NCBI GenBank assembly: GCA_032718475.1
Contig: JAUCBJ010005323.1
Coordinates: forward strand, 1-34,626
DNA: 34,626 bases
Direction of reading: 5' to 3'
Source: Nemertoderma westbladi
Lineage: Eukaryota; Xenacoelomorpha; Nemertodermatida; Nemertodermatidae
Shown one piece after another: positions 1 to 10,200 of the stretch; position 1 is the stretch's first letter; every line of letters begins with the position of its first letter. The notes under the pieces are model-generated. The model did not search any database, was not told the origin of the DNA, and saw only the letters and a list, made by a program, of their open reading frames with translations. Position numbers and translations under genes: made by a program.

Positions 1-862
1 CGTTTAAAGTTAATCTGTAACATCTGCTATTTACTCTTGTATATTGCTTTTGGTTAGAATAACATGGGGGATAGTAATTCGCAGATCAGGCCCGATGCAC
101 ACATGAGCTTTCATCTTTCTTCTTTTATATTCTTTTAGAAAACATTGCACTGCCTTCTATGGCGACATTCACACATGGCCTTTCATCTTTCATCTTTCAT
201 ATTTCATCTTTCAAATAAATATATGCTCAAGGACAAGAAGCACAGTAAAATTACTCTGGTCAAACATGTTACCACGTGTGAAAACACAACATATCTTCTA
301 TATTCATTTATGTTTTCTGCGTCGCTTCTTAGCCAACAGGTTACAGTAGAATATCAATCTGCAAATATCAATTCTCGGACTTATCGTCGGGCAAGCGAAC
401 CACAAGCACATATGCGATATATATACAATGAGTGGAACAGGATCGTTGCACTTGTGGAGACATTGAGACTGTCTACCACTATTTATTTTTGATTGTTCCC
501 ACCGACGTGATAAAAGTATGAAACTCAGAGATTCCTTAAACGACAATGACTTACCATTATCGCTAACAAGTATCCAGCTATCGAGATGCGAAAGAATTAT
601 TGTTTGCTTATAGCAGGTTTGCATTTGAACTCTGTATATATCAATCATATGCTTCATTCAATAAAACTCTAACTCTATTTTTAAGGTAAAGGTTTATTTT
701 ATATTTTTGTGTGTCGCAATAATTTGTATTGAGTGTATTTTTAACTGTGTTTCCATGACGCCTACACAATGAGGCTTATTATATTAGATTTATATATACA
801 TATATATATATATACATATAGTGTCCGTAATATAGTGTCATTTTCTGATGACACGGTACCCC

Positions 863-894
<32 letters not shown>

Positions 895-928
895 TACAAA
901 TCTTTATCATATTGCTTAAAATTCGAAA
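1..928. other. Non-coding left flank, no gene recognised
   Basis: No open frame here has recognisable protein character; the short frames present have biased, low-complexity composition. The stretch holds pyrimidine-rich TTTCATCTTTC-type repeats around 108-215, an AT microsatellite (TATATA) around 792-822, and a long C tract described separately. I see no splice-consistent exon or RNA gene. Homology with the second copy of repeat unit U starts at about 929, so this flank is outside that unit. Confidence 0.5.
859..893. repeat. Poly-C then poly-A homopolymer tract
   Basis: A run of 25 C (859-883) is followed directly by 10 A (884-893). The exact length is doubtful because homopolymers this long are error-prone in both sequencing and replication. 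On the minus strand it is a G25 run, which could in principle form G-quadruplex structure; that is inference. Confidence 0.8.
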
Positions 929-1127
929 CACTAGTTCAACTCACCCTCGTTGACCCCATGAAGTCGGAATTTTCAATTTTGCCTATATGTAAATTGTTTT
1001 ATAAGCGTTTTAAAAAAGTGTCTTTTGCGAAATCGCACCCTCTCCGTATCGTGGCCAATCTTCACATGTAGTCGTATTTTTCATATCTTTAGAAAGCTTT
1101 GACTGTGACATTTGAACGGTGATAAAC

Positions 1128-2141
1128 GGTGACACAGAACCATTTGAAGTGTTATGGGGCGTCCTCCAGGGAGACACACTTGCACCATTCTTGTTCATTA
1201 TTGTGGTTGACTATGTTCTACGCAGGTCCTTAGATCATCATAATGGTGATGGGGTGATGTGAACTCCACCTACTGGCTCCAGAAGTCGAGGAAATCCTGC
1301 CAGGTACCTAACTGATCTAGACTTTGCTGATGACTTAGGAGTACTCTCCGAATCAGTAGAGGGAGCCCAACGGCTCCTCAGCTCATTAGAACAGGCTGCT
1401 TCTAGTGTTGGTCTTTTATTAACTCCATAATACCAAAATTTTGACAGTTAACTTTGAAAGACCTCAGCAAGTCTCTGATCGGATGAGCATAAGCTCAAAG
1501 GATGGTATGCTTGAGCATGTGGACGACTTCTGTTACCTGGGATCATGGATCCGGAAGTCAGGTGAGGACCTTCGAATACGTAAGGGAAAGGCATGAGCAG
1601 CCTTGAATAGTCTTTCAAGGATTAGGAAGTCACATAGAATTAATCGGAAACTTAAGGTCCGATTATTTAGAGCAGCAGTAGTTCCAGTACCCTTCTATGG
1701 GAGTCCATGCTGGGCTCTAACTGCTGAGGACACCAAATCTCTGGATGGCACATTCACAAGAATGCTACGCCGGGTTCACTGTGACAAGTACAATGCACAC
1801 ATCTCCAACCAGACACTATATAACATTGGAGGTGTCTTATTGGTTCCCCCAAGCTTGACACTAGAATAGCCTGTCGCCTCCGCTTTGCAGGACATTGCTT
1901 TCGCCGTAAGGACCAGCCAGTGCATTCTCTTGTGCTTTGGCAGTCTCATGAGTGAATAAGCATGGTGGACAGCCCATGACTTTCTTGAGACGCATCTTAA
2001 AGGACACAGGCCTCGAAGATGCGGATGATCTTGCAAATGTCATGGTAGATAGGGAGTTGCTGGCGGCGCAATTTTGTCGACAAGCCGGCACAGCATTCTT
2101 AATAATGCAGCTGCAATGCAGCATGCCGATCCTAGTAGTAG
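1128..2141 (+). pseudogene. 5'-truncated, decayed copy of the RTE-like LINE (RT C-terminal half)
   Basis: This fossil matches the intact LINE encoded on the minus strand at 14649-17966, starting near its residue 781 (GDTEPFEV). RT motifs remain visible in pieces: GVLQGDTLAPF-like around 1157-1190 and the DFADDLGVLSE region around 1320-1350. The later RINRKLKVRLFRAAVVPV segment lies around 1636-1690. The reading frame is broken by several stops and frameshifts; for example a TGA replaces a Trp codon in the KAWAALN region near 1593. The 3' end, with ATGCCGATCCTAGTAGTAG, ends at about 2141, as in the other copies. A short TAG-type tail instead of poly-A is typical of RTE-like LINEs. No function is expected. 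Confidence 0.88.
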
Positions 2142-2260
2142 AAAGCTTGCGTTGCGAGGATTCCAAATATGTAACAATGTTTGAATTTTCGTTGAGAAAT
2201 AGATGATATATAGGCGTTGAGGTATCAGATAGTATTTCCAGGTCTATCTTTTACCTGAGC

Positions 2261-2325
2261 CTCTCGCTGAATGGTTAGAGCGTACTACTTCCAACCCGGA
2301 GGTCATTAAGTTCGATCCAACCTGC
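2261..2325 (+). repeat. tRNA-derived (SINE-like) pol III promoter module, copy 1
   Basis: GCTGAATGGTTAGAGCG (A-box-like) and AGTTCGATCC (B-box-like, 2309-2318) are spaced as in a tRNA. Between them ACTTC and GAGGT can pair around a 7-base loop CAACCCG, giving a tRNA-Gly-like anticodon ACC. The acceptor stem is not convincing, so this looks like the head of a tRNA-derived SINE rather than a working tRNA. The same module is at 32158-32225, also inside unit U and downstream of the same LINE 3' end. Pol III activity is inference. Confidence 0.6.
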
Positions 2326-2954
2326 ACGTCATTGCTGACTTTCCAAATTGGTAATTTGTCGCTAAACATGTGAAATGAAGTCATAACAATGGTATCCAAA
2401 GATTCTATCACTTTATTTTTTCATATTTACGTTGTTCAAAAAGCCATTTTGGCACCCCTTTCGGTTGGCGCCAAGGGAAAGGCACCTTACCCCCTACTCC
2501 CCCCTCCCCTTCTGCTCCTCTCCCACCCACCCCCCCCCCCCCTCCTCTAGCTACGCCTCAGCGTCATAGCCTTGGAAACTGTATTTGTTGTTCCAAAGGA
2601 ATGCGGCCTCGTACAAATGCAACGTGGGATTGTTATCCTTAAACACGTTATCCAATGAGATCACGTTTAAATGTGCAGACGTACAACGGATAGACAATTA
2701 TATCTAAGTTATTCTATTGCGTGGTTGTCATATGATGGAATGCATGGCAATTATATAAAATTAGTTTGTTACTGCGGATATATGGCGCCAAACACAGTAA
2801 AAGTAGCTATTTTATAGTTTAGCTGAAGCTGGTTTCAATAGCTGATAGGAATGTGTTACAATCATTTCTAATTATTTTCACATTAAACACATGTGTTAAA
2901 TCGCTCACACGCAATTGTATACTGTAGTTTTACCTTTTCCTTTCTATAAGGGTG

Positions 2955-3305
2955 TAAATGTTACGCCGACACACGACAACCTGCAGCAGACACCGACAGC
3001 AGACAACCCCTTCAACCAACAGCAGACTACGAAAGCGGATAATCGAAAGCAGACAACGACAGCAGATAACGGACAGCAGATAACGACAGCAGGCAACGGC
3101 AACAGACTAACAACAGCAGTCTAACGACAGCAGACAACCGACAGCAGACAACCAACAGCAGAAACAGCAGACAAACGACAGCCGAAACTGACAGAAGAGA
3201 AACGACAGCAGCAACTGACAGCAGAAACCAACAGCAGACATACGACAGCAGACAATCGACAGCAGACAACCTTCCGCAGAGAACCGACAGAAGACAACCG
3301 ACAGC
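2955..3305 (+). repeat. CAGACAAC-type degenerate minisatellite, copy 1
   Basis: Degenerate tandem array of 9-13-bp units such as CGACAGCAGACAAC, with a marked strand bias (the plus strand is rich in A and C, poor in T). It sits at the end of unit U1, after a conserved lead-in that is also found at 32887. Read on the minus strand it gives long open frames rich in Leu, Ser, Val and Cys. These are an artefact of the repeat and should not be annotated as proteins. The array abuts a gag fragment at 3306 and so creates a spurious fused ORF (3121-3819, minus). Confidence 0.85.
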
Positions 3306-4175
3306 CTCGAGAGTGGCTACCACTTTCACTAGCGTCGGTGGAGTTTCCTTCATCCAACGAAGCATAAGTCCCTTTATGCGGCTTATCTCGTCCTTTATTA
3401 AAACCCAACTTCTCTTTGCGCCGATTTTCGCTTAATCTTTTTAGCGCTATTTGGTCTTGCAAAGCTAATTCCTGCTGGTCAGGTTCCAACTGCAATCTAG
3501 CTGTTTCCAACCGTAGTTTATTACGTCTCTGACTTGCGTTCAACTGCAACTCCATTTCCAAGATTTCCTTATCAGCCGCATGCCCTTCTGCTTGTGCTTG
3601 CATATCACGCTCGGCTTCTATTTCGTCTAGAACTGCCATTGATTCAGGGCTGGAGGGGGCTAAACCCTTTAACCTCCTACGCAGTTCTGCCTCTCCTACT
3701 ATGGCTATATAGGGCTGTAGGTAACGTGATATCGCATCCATATCCTCACCTTCTCCGGAATCCTCTGAGTCTGTGCGCAGATTGTTCGGTGCTACGGTAC
3801 CGGAACAGGCTATGTCCACAACCGGGGGAATGGTCGGCCCATGTAGCCTTTCAAGGGCGAGTGCCTTCCCGGCTATTACTGCTACTTCCGCTAACTATCT
3901 GCAGACTATAGTAGTGAGCTCCGCGTCATGATGTCTACTAGATACTTCCTGGAAGGCGGATAAACTAGCCGGATTCTGCAGACTAGTTCCTTAACCTTAA
4001 AATATGCAGCTGGGTTCATCCTACAGTCAGGCTGCACGGTCTGTAGCTCATGTGTAAGGGTTCCTATATGCTGATTAAAGTCAGCTACATGGTCATAAAA
4101 TAAAGCGGATAGCTCTTCCGTGCTGCATGGAACCTGGGGATCCTTTAGTTTGTATAGGTCTGCCCATGCATCCAT
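3306..4175 (-). pseudogene. Truncated gag-like gene of a BEL-type element related to element A
   Basis: The minus-strand frame opens with ATG at 4175 (MDAWADLYKLKD), stops after 89 residues at 3906, and resumes from about 3819 to 3306. It resembles the gag of element A. MDAWADLYK parallels the AAWEDLYRMG region there. A segment with YLQPY, ELRRRLKGLAP and a following Glu/Gln-rich coiled coil parallels YLSDY, ELRRRLAGLHP and the coiled coil around residues 320-460. The piece ends SLDEGNSTDASESGS, compared with SSDEGDTTDHEGG in element A. At 3306 it is cut off by the U1 minisatellite, so DUF1759, zinc knuckles and pol are missing. It begins just downstream of repeat S, which acts as its leader. 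It is clearly diverged from element A's gag, so it belongs to a sister family. It is non-functional. Confidence 0.75.
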
Positions 4176-4599
4176 TTTGATAATAGATTTACGTTTCTGT
4201 AATCAAAGCCATCTAATGTTTGGCCAAAGTCTGAAACTTCTACAGAAGCACAGAAGAATTCTAAGCCGGTGTTCTGAGGCTCAGAAAAGGTAAACAAAGA
4301 CCGTAATGCATTGCGCGGTTTTACATAGGCCCTTGTCCAACATAAAATGAAAATCGCTCTGATTGGCTGAGCAGAACAAAGATAGGTTCCACGTTTACAG
4401 TAAATCAGCTGACAGATTTCGTCATCTGAGTTCCAGACGTTTAGAGGATTAGGCGCATTGCGGCAAAATATGACTTGTTATGTCCGCTAAAGCACCTACA
4501 TGGTACATTGCGGAGAAAATGACTTGTTATGTCCGCTAAAGCACCTACACGGTATATTGCGGAGAAAAATGACTTGTTATGTCCGCAAAAGCTTTTACA
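4170..4599 (-). repeat. Terminal repeat S, left copy (minus orientation)
   Basis: This 430-bp sequence, read on the minus strand from 4599, starts TGTAAAAGCTTTTGCGG and ends at the ATGGAT that starts the gag fragment. It is near-identical, in inverted orientation, to 18924-19353, and a diverged shorter copy in the same orientation as this one is at 20096-20442. The TGT start and position ahead of gag suggest LTR-derived sequence. Its first part carries three tandem units of about 50 bp (4458-4599). The gag fragment starts exactly where S ends, whereas in the right copy S runs into repeat D. Confidence 0.85.
4458..4599. repeat. Three tandem 50-bp units within S
   Basis: Units with the core TGACTTGTTATGTCCGC recur three times at a spacing of about 50 bp, each followed by TAAAGCACCTACA or the terminal AAAAGCTTTTACA. 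The same triplet is present, inverted, at 18924-19067. The diverged arm at 20405-20442 has only one unit. This may be a promoter/enhancer array of the LTR, which is inference from position only. Confidence 0.8.
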
Positions 4600-5412
4600 A
4601 ACGTAAATCTATTAACTCGTAACATTGCTTGTCACATCTCATTTTACGCACCACTGAACATTTCATAACTGCATAATTAACACACTGGCTGCATTTACCT
4701 GACAAACTGATTGAACTCAATGCACTACGTAACACATACTGATTGTTCACTGCATTATTTTACTTCTGTTATTAATTGTTGTTATATGGATGTATTGTTG
4801 ATATATTTGGAGAATACCGATAAATAATCATAAAACCCCAATCTTCTTGATTACTGAAGGTAAGAGGGACCGGTTACCTGTAGCAATTGCGACTTACATT
4901 ATAGTGGTTTTTGTGTGAATTAAATGCTATATATGATCAAATATATATGATCAAATTCAGTGACGGTCGGCAGATCAGTGTGAAGTAGTGTGAAGTCGTG
5001 TGCAGTAGTGTGACAGATAATAAAGCATCTCCTAAAGAATGCGCTATTTACGAAACTCAGTGGCCATCTCGTTGTGTTTAGTATAAGTCATAACTCTGTT
5101 TTATACTTAAAGCGCCACGTCCTAAAGGAACTGTTAATATTTCCCCGAAAGTAAATATATTTGTCAGAGATTATAAAGTAACGATCAGTCGAATAATACC
5201 GTAGGTCTGCACCGCAATCACTTCAAAGCACCCGAATCCAGTATCCCTTAACAGTGGGTGAATGATCGCGCATAGACTGGCTTTGGCTAATGTAACTTCA
5301 TGTGCACTAAACACTTGTTATAGGCTAAAGTCGATTTATAAACAAGAGGACACCTAAAATAATCAGGTTAAACTGCTAAAGGTCTGAAAGCGCGAACAAT
5401 AATAGATTTTAA
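4600..5412 (+). repeat. Repeat D, left copy: damaged 5' terminal repeat of element A
   Basis: 4682-5399 is a close direct repeat of 19354-20096, the core of the candidate 3' LTR. The main difference is an indel near 4930-4950, where the right copy carries about 25 extra bases. Here D is flanked by stubs of the S arms: AAACGTAAATCTATTA (about 4599-4614) before it and TAATAGATTT (5400-5409) after it. Both 400-bp arms found around the right copy are missing. It contains a polyadenylation-like AATAAA in TGACAGATAATAAAGC, as does the right copy. It most likely represents the remains of the 5' LTR. No clear primer binding site follows. Confidence 0.7.
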
Positions 5413-7286
5413 CTCTTGATTGCACTGTAGGCAATAAAGTCGAAGGTACCGGTCGAATGGTAAGCTGTAAGCCTAACTGCCCAACTACCCGAACCGGTAC
5501 TTACAGGTACAACAGTATTATTCGATTTTGATAATTATATACCGGTAGGTCTGGATATTTAATCAGGGACTGCAGCCCTGGTTTTTTATTGGGATTTTAC
5601 TTATTTCTGTCAGTTTTATTTATCTGTAAGTGTAATATTGAGCAGAATGCGTGTAAGCCTGTTCAAATTGTACAAATAATTTGTAGGCTGGATTGTTGTC
5701 TGACTGTTGTTAAGTCTGAAGCGATTGCAGTGTGTGTAGAGTGTATGTCCGATAAAGTACAGTTAGGAAGGTGGGGGCATCCAGTGTTGTAAGGTAAATC
5801 CCCCCCGAAAGAATAAGTCGTACTACTCGGTTAGAACGCCTACTAACTAACCATTTCGGAGTCTGCATATACTGTAGTTTATTTAGGCTTGATAGTAGTC
5901 TGCCAGCGTTTGGTCTGTATTTTGTTTGTATAGTCTGCACGGGTAGCGTAATATTTATTATTCAGAGTCTATGCGAGTATTCGCAACCCACATAACCCCT
6001 AAGTGTATTCCTACAGTAATTGTGCTTGTTATGCATACCGTTATAGTTAAATTAACCCCGGTACTACATCAGGGCTGCTTGGCGTAGGTAAAGACTGGTG
6101 ATTTTATGCTCTGGTCACTCCAGCAGATACCGTGGTTCTTTTAGCTGTACAAGTATATTTAACTGCTGGTTATTTGTTGTATAAGTACTTGTACCTAATT
6201 TAGGGTTTAGCGTACAGTACTTTCCGAAAGTAATTAGTGTGTAGGCAGTATATTTGTGTTGCAAAGTGGTTAATAGGCACGTTAGCTCTGGTTGGCTGCG
6301 GTAATTAACTTCAAGGTAAGGACACTCCGGGTACATAACGTAGTACTTATAGCGCTACGGCTATAAGTCGTCAGACGGTGGTATTTTCTTATCTGGACAA
6401 CGTAATTTACTTACTACTGCTTATTGTTTTCAAATACTGTAGTATCCTGTCCGTTTGTAATAACCAGAAATTCTAACTCCTTGTTAGGCTGGTTTGTAGA
6501 TTTCTTGTAAAATTACCCTAAAATTTGTATGTGTAACTTTTGGTGTTTATTTATAGATTGTAATCTCACACAGTAATTGTATTTAATTTGTAGTAATAAG
6601 TAACTTAGTAAAGTAGAATTATTCATTTTAGTGTCCAACAAGTAGCACTCCACTGAGAACGTTCAGCTTCTGTGTAGTGACTCCTTACCAGAAATAATAA
6701 CATTTATTTCAAACATTGACAAAACCCATTAAACGGGTATATATATATTATAAATCAATTCCAACCGATTTATGAAATAGTAGGCCTGTTATACATCAAT
6801 TAGGTCTTAATATCAGTTGGGCTACTGCTTAATAACAGTAATAAAGTAAAGGAAAGTAACCCTAAAATTCAGAAATTCAGTTATTCAAAAATAATTTACA
6901 TTACCGGTATTTACAATAGGCTTATTTTATTTATTTCTATAAATTTAGGCTGAAATTATATACCAGTATTCTGTGACTAATCCAAGTCTATAATAATACT
7001 TATATATACTATTGGTGTATACGGGTATTCACAGTAGGCTTATTATATTTATTTATATAAATTTAGGCCGAAATTATATACCGGTATTCTGTGACTAATC
7101 CTAGTCTGTAATAATATTTATATATATACTATAAGTGTATACCGGTATTCTAATATATTATATATATATCACGTTACACTGAGTAACGGTATCGGTAATT
7201 AATTACTTGGCTTACAGTTGACACTGAATTACTAGACTTACTTTAACTGTCATTATAGTAGTAGGCATTCAACTGTACAATCAAAC
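5413..7286 (+). other. Untranslated leader of element A, no gene seen
   Basis: About 1.9 kb without a credible coding frame, AT-rich, with scattered ACCGGT motifs. It links the damaged 5' repeat to the gag ATG. A tandem repeat lies at its 3' end (described separately). I cannot identify a primer binding site or splice signals by eye. Long leaders also precede gag in element B of this window. Confidence 0.5.
6902..7155 (+). repeat. 118-bp tandem repeat in the leader
   Basis: Two full units, starting near 6902 and 7020, plus a partial third from 7138. Each contains TAGGCTTATTNTATTTATTT, AAATTTAGGCYGAAATTATA and ATTCTGTGACTAATCC. The array lies just upstream of the gag start and may be regulatory, but nothing in the sequence shows that directly. 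Confidence 0.75.
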
Positions 7287-10200
7287 ATGGCTGACACAAA
7301 GCAAACACTGTCAGATAGTCTCCTAGAAAGAACAGTCTGTGAGTCGGATAAAAGTATAGAACATCGGAGACCAAAGTCCAAGTCCCCTCCTACTGTAAGA
7401 AAGGTCATCCCTCCAGTAGTAGTATCAGACCCCAGGCTAGTCAAGCACTGTAGGTCTATCATAGGCACTAGGGTTCAAGTCAAGCGGGACCAAGAGGCAG
7501 CTGTTAAACAGCAGCAACACCCGAACAGAGGACTTATTTCTCAACAGCCCGATAGCTCCAGTAGTTCAGATACTGTAGAGTTGACACCCGAAATCGGAGC
7601 AATGATGGCAGAAGCGGTTTATACAGATCCACTTCTAATCACTAGAGTATTGATCGCTGTAGAAGAACATCAAATCGACTGGGCGAGAAGTAAGCGATCG
7701 ACCAGGGACAGCTATGCGGGATACACGATGGAGGAATTAAGGTCTATTGTCGAGGCGCAATGGAACTTCCCCGGACCCAGACTCCCGTTTAACTTATCGG
7801 AAGCTGCCTGGGAGGACTTATACAGGATGGGAGTAGTAAAGGATACTCGAGATCCAGCTGTGTGGAAGAGGTCGGCAGCAGGATATGTACAGGGATTCTT
7901 CAATTCTTTGGAGCGATTAGAGGAACACCTGTTTCAACAATGTCAAGGACCTCAAGAGCAGGGAGAGCTGCTTTATCAAGTTCGAGAACGAATCTTAAGG
8001 ATCAGACTAATCCTTTCGGCCTTTGAGGAAGCCTCGAAGAGAAGCCAAGACACGTCGTTGCAAGTTGCCGTAAAGACTTGGTTCCAACGGGTGAGTCTTG
8101 AAGTCCAAGGAACGACCCAATGGAAAATTCAGCTAACTGAGCGCGCGACCCAAGGAGAATCAACAGACGCTATCTTTTCTCAGGTGGAAAGCAAAGTTAC
8201 ATCAGAAAAACCTCAGAAGAAGGACGCTATTGACATCTATCTGTCGGACTATCAACGATTTATAGGTGACAAAGAGTTAAGGAGACGGCTAGCTGGACTT
8301 CACCCTAATAGTGAGGGAGCCAAATTTGTGTTAAACTCATTAGATGCGGAAATGTTAGCCGCAGAGAAAGCTAAATTTGATGAAAGAATCCTCATCGCTA
8401 GGAAACAGGAAGAACAATTAAAGAAAAAACAGATAGAAGACCGAAAGGCAGCAATAGTGGCAGCGGCAGAAGTTGAAAGGAAAGCGGCAGCGGCAGCGGC
8501 AGCGGCAGCGGCAACTGCAGAGGCTGAAAGAAAAGCGGCAGCAGCAGAAGTGGAAAGAAAGGCGGCAGAAGCAGTGGTAGAAGCAGAACTGAGGGCATCT
8601 GAAGAGACAACCCAACTAGAGTTGGAAAATCTTCAAGAGAAGCAAGACTACTTAAATAAACAGAGAACAGCTAGTCAGATGCAGATGATAAGTCGATCTA
8701 CTCCCAAGAGACAGGGATTTACATCATCTGATGAAGGCGATACAACAGATCATGAAGGCGGAGGAAATATATCTCGTTCCAGCAGACGTAGAAGAACGCC
8801 ACACCATCAGAAATTGCCTAATTTGCCCCCAGCTGTGAGAAGGCAACTAGCTAGTGTAGACTTAGGTAGTACAGAACCCACAGACCAAATTATTAGAGTA
8901 GAAAGACTCCCTACTATAGTAGATGAGCCTGAAATAATTAGGCCTGTTCTCGAAGCCACCCCCTCTGTGATAGAGACCCCTGTACTTCCAGAACCTAACT
9001 CTAAATTCCCTTTGCACAGTACTAAACTACCTGTGCCCAGTAGAATAGCCCCTGAATCAGTCCCAGTCCTGGACGCCGAGCGAGATATCAATGATTTGTC
9101 GCCCGTCGTCCCTCATCTACCCGCTACCATGTTGGCGGCTCCCGCTTCGGTGGTAGAGTGGGTGGATGAGGAACGGCGGGGGAAGGATCTCCTGCTCGGG
9201 CAATTGGAGGAACATCGCTTACGTTCCTCCCAGCAGGTCCTAGAGATGGAAGGGACTGTTCAGCAGTTAAAGGGAACAGTAAGAGAGGGTAGGTTAGAGT
9301 TACAAGAAGTGCAGCAGAGCATCGCGTTAGAACGCGATAAGTTAGTAAATATACAAAAGGGTATACCACCACCCCCTGTAACAATGTGTCAACCTGTTAG
9401 GTCTGAAGTATTTCATGCGCAAGGTGTGGAGCCTACACGTATCTATACTGCTAGTGAAGTAGAAACTCCTATAGTAAACCCTATTAAGGATAATTATAAA
9501 CATGTTGATAATGATATTCCATATAGACCTGATCATAATCCGAGAAATTTATATACCGATAACTCGATATTAAATAATACGATGGCCCAAGAAAGTTTTA
9601 CGCGTCAAATGGCTAGAACCGAAGCCCGTCAAGCGGTAAAGGTGGGAGCGATCGTCAAGTTCAACGGAGATGAGATGAAATGGTTACCTTTTAATGAATA
9701 TTATAAAGATAACATACAGAACTCTGTACTATCCAACGGAGAGAAACTTAGATTCCTCATCGAGTGCTTGGAAGGACCTCCCAAGTTAATGGCGTTAAAG
9801 TTTATTGGACATCCAGATGGATTAAGACAAGTTTGGGATACACTAAACATCAGGTATGGTAATAGGACTAACATAGCTAGGTATTTGTATGCGAAATTAG
9901 TAGCGCCCCGAAAGTTTCTTAGCAGCGGGATTATAGAATTTTCCGATGAGATCCAGGAGATCTGTAGACAGTTAGATTGGCTAGAGAAGTCTCATGAATA
10001 TCAGAGTTCCATGGTTGTTGGAGCCGTAGCATCTACTTTGCCGAAGGGTGGAGTAGGTATGCATTGGGATAAGAGAGTTCTCTATATGATGGACCAGCAA
10101 CAAAGAGACCCTACCATGGCTGATCTCATGTCATTCTTAAATGGAGAGGTAAGATTACAGCTCCTAAAGCAGTCCCGAGAGAAGACACCGGAGAATAAGG

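Larger units (their letters stand above)
929..3305 (+). repeat. Repeat unit U, copy 1 (composite: truncated LINE, tRNA-like module, minisatellite)
   Basis: From ACTAGTTCAA at about 929 this sequence is closely repeated at 21284-22441 and, after a 9.5-kb insertion, at 31921-33520. Both copies have the same upstream 190 bp, the same 5' truncation point of the LINE (near 1128 and 21488), the same LINE 3' end, the same tRNA-like module, C tract and minisatellite. The shared truncation junction shows that the two copies come from one ancestral composite rather than from two LINE insertions. At 3305 the minisatellite runs straight into a gag fragment of another element. It is either a segmental duplication or a non-autonomous element carrying a fossil LINE; I cannot tell which. 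Confidence 0.8.

Noticed and set aside
145-657. Overlapping frames of 115 and 117 residues at the left end
   Set aside because: Opposite strands over the same stretch, irregular composition, no domain and no repeated counterpart; consistent with chance.
2261-2325. Functional tRNA-Gly gene
   Set aside because: Internal promoter boxes and anticodon arm are good, but the acceptor stem is not formed, and an identical arrangement inside repeat unit U points to a SINE-like module.
3027-3365. Minus-strand open frames across the minisatellite
   Set aside because: Leu/Ser/Val/Cys-rich periodic peptide that follows from the DNA repeat; the same in frames at 32862-33480. No independent coding evidence.
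4458-4599. Three 50-bp units considered as CRISPR repeats
   Set aside because: The units are near-identical over their whole length, with no variable spacers, and they are part of repeat S.
8398-8615. Minus-strand frames opposite the poly-Ala region of gag
   Set aside because: Two overlapping Leu/Pro/Phe-rich frames mirror the GCA/GCG repeats of the plus-strand gag and are its shadows.
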